Source: Candidatus Sediminicultor quintus
GTDB lineage: Bacteria; Atribacterota; Phoenicimicrobiia; Phoenicimicrobiales; Phoenicimicrobiaceae
Length of the DNA stretch: 37,742 bases
Assembly (NCBI GenBank): GCA_001773955.1
Contig: MEYH01000054.1
Span: forward strand, 1-37,742
Direction: 5' to 3'
Shown here: positions 37,062-37,742 of the stretch, in pieces
How the letters are laid out: each line of letters begins with the position of its first letter
Numbering within the stretch: the first letter of the stretch is position 1
The notes under the pieces: model-generated
Seen by the model: only the letters and a program-made list of their open reading frames with translations
Databases searched by the model: none
What the model was told of the DNA's origin: nothing
Made by a program: the position numbers and the translations under genes

Positions 37062-37742
37062 ATGCAATATTCTATCAGTAACTGGATATATGCAACGGAA
37101 GATTTAGAAAAGAGTCTTCAAAGGTTAGCAAAGTACGAATATGATGCGGTAGAACTTGAAGGAGAACCGGATAAAGAAAAATATGAACCTAAAAAGGTTA
37201 AAAAAATGTTACAGCAGTATGGGCTTAAAGTTTCTTCTATTGCTGGAATGTATCTATGGAAAGAAGAGATAAAAAGGGATCTGGCTTCATCAGATAAGAA
37301 GATCAGGGAACAGACTATTATATATTTGTTCAAGTGCATAGATTATGCCAAGTTAATAAGTGCGAAACTTGTTATTGTTGTTCCAGCTGCTGTATCTAAA
37401 TTAGCTCCCTCTCTAAGTAAAAAGGAAGACTGGAAAAATTCTGTAAAGGCAGTTCAAGAAGTAGCGAAATATGCGGAGAAAAAAGATATTTTGCTGGCAA
37501 TAGAGCCGATCAATAGGTATGAAACTTATTTGGTCAATAGTATTCAGGATGCTTTATATTATGCCTGTGAGGTAAATTCAAGTCATGTAAAAATTATGGC
37601 CGATACTTTTCATATGAATATAGAGGAGCGAGATATACCAGAAGCAATTAGAATAGCCGGAAACAACCTGATTAATGTTCATATAGCAGATAGTAATCGG
37701 TGTTCAGTAGGAAGAGGACATATAAACTTTAAAGCGCTTATT
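37062..37742 (+). CDS. Sugar phosphate isomerase/epimerase (D-tagatose/psicose 3-epimerase-like TIM barrel), truncated by window end
   Basis: Open from ATG 37062 to the window end (MQYSISNWIYATEDLEKSLQRL...LLAIEPINRYETYLVNSIQDAL...IMADTFHMNIEERD...NVHIADSNRCSVGRGHINFKALI); SD gaggt upstream. Not in the ORF track because no stop is present. Confidence 0.88.
   Translation, partial: MQYSISNWIYATEDLEKSLQRLAKYEYDAVELEGEPDKEKYEPKKVKKMLQQYGLKVSSIAGMYLWKEEIKRDLASSDKKIREQTIIYLFKCIDYAKLISAKLVIVVPAAVSKLAPSLSKKEDWKNSVKAVQEVAKYAEKKDILLAIEPINRYETYLVNSIQDALYYACEVNSSHVKIMADTFHMNIEERDIPEAIRIAGNNLINVHIADSNRCSVGRGHINFKALI

Overview
AT-rich bacterial window, almost entirely one strand, dominated by carbohydrate catabolism. 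Its centre is a bacterial microcompartment (BMC) locus at about 19.06-26.34 kb. The BMC encodes one BMC-H, four BMC-P/EutN proteins, one PduT-like BMC-T, a PduS/RnfC-like Fe-S flavoprotein, a CoA-acylating aldehyde dehydrogenase, RpiB, DeoC and PduL. Upstream lie an L-rhamnose module (class II aldolase, rhamnulokinase, RhaI-type isomerase), a fused E1 alpha-beta dehydrogenase plus E2, a PHP protein, SorE/SDR-like dehydrogenases, an AllA-like protein, an ABC sugar importer with two ATPases, and a ribokinase-family kinase. Downstream lie two glycerol kinases, two Zn-dehydrogenases, a second DeoC, SDRs, an IS110-type transposase remnant, a GntR regulator, a Gfo/Idh/MocA oxidoreductase and a truncated sugar epimerase. 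The enzyme set (kinase, RpiB, DeoC, aldehyde DH, PduL) fits a sugar-phosphate (deoxyribose-5-P type) aldehyde-processing BMC like those described for Atribacterota; that taxonomic guess is inference. The most interesting points are: candidate N-terminal encapsulation helices on four enzymes including RpiB; no obvious encapsulated alcohol dehydrogenase alongside a PduS/PduT redox conduit; the 4:1 BMC-P:BMC-H gene ratio; two ABC ATPases with the same non-canonical Q-loop; a Zn-dehydrogenase with a probable ATT start; a truncated AllA relic; and several palindromic or repeated non-coding elements.
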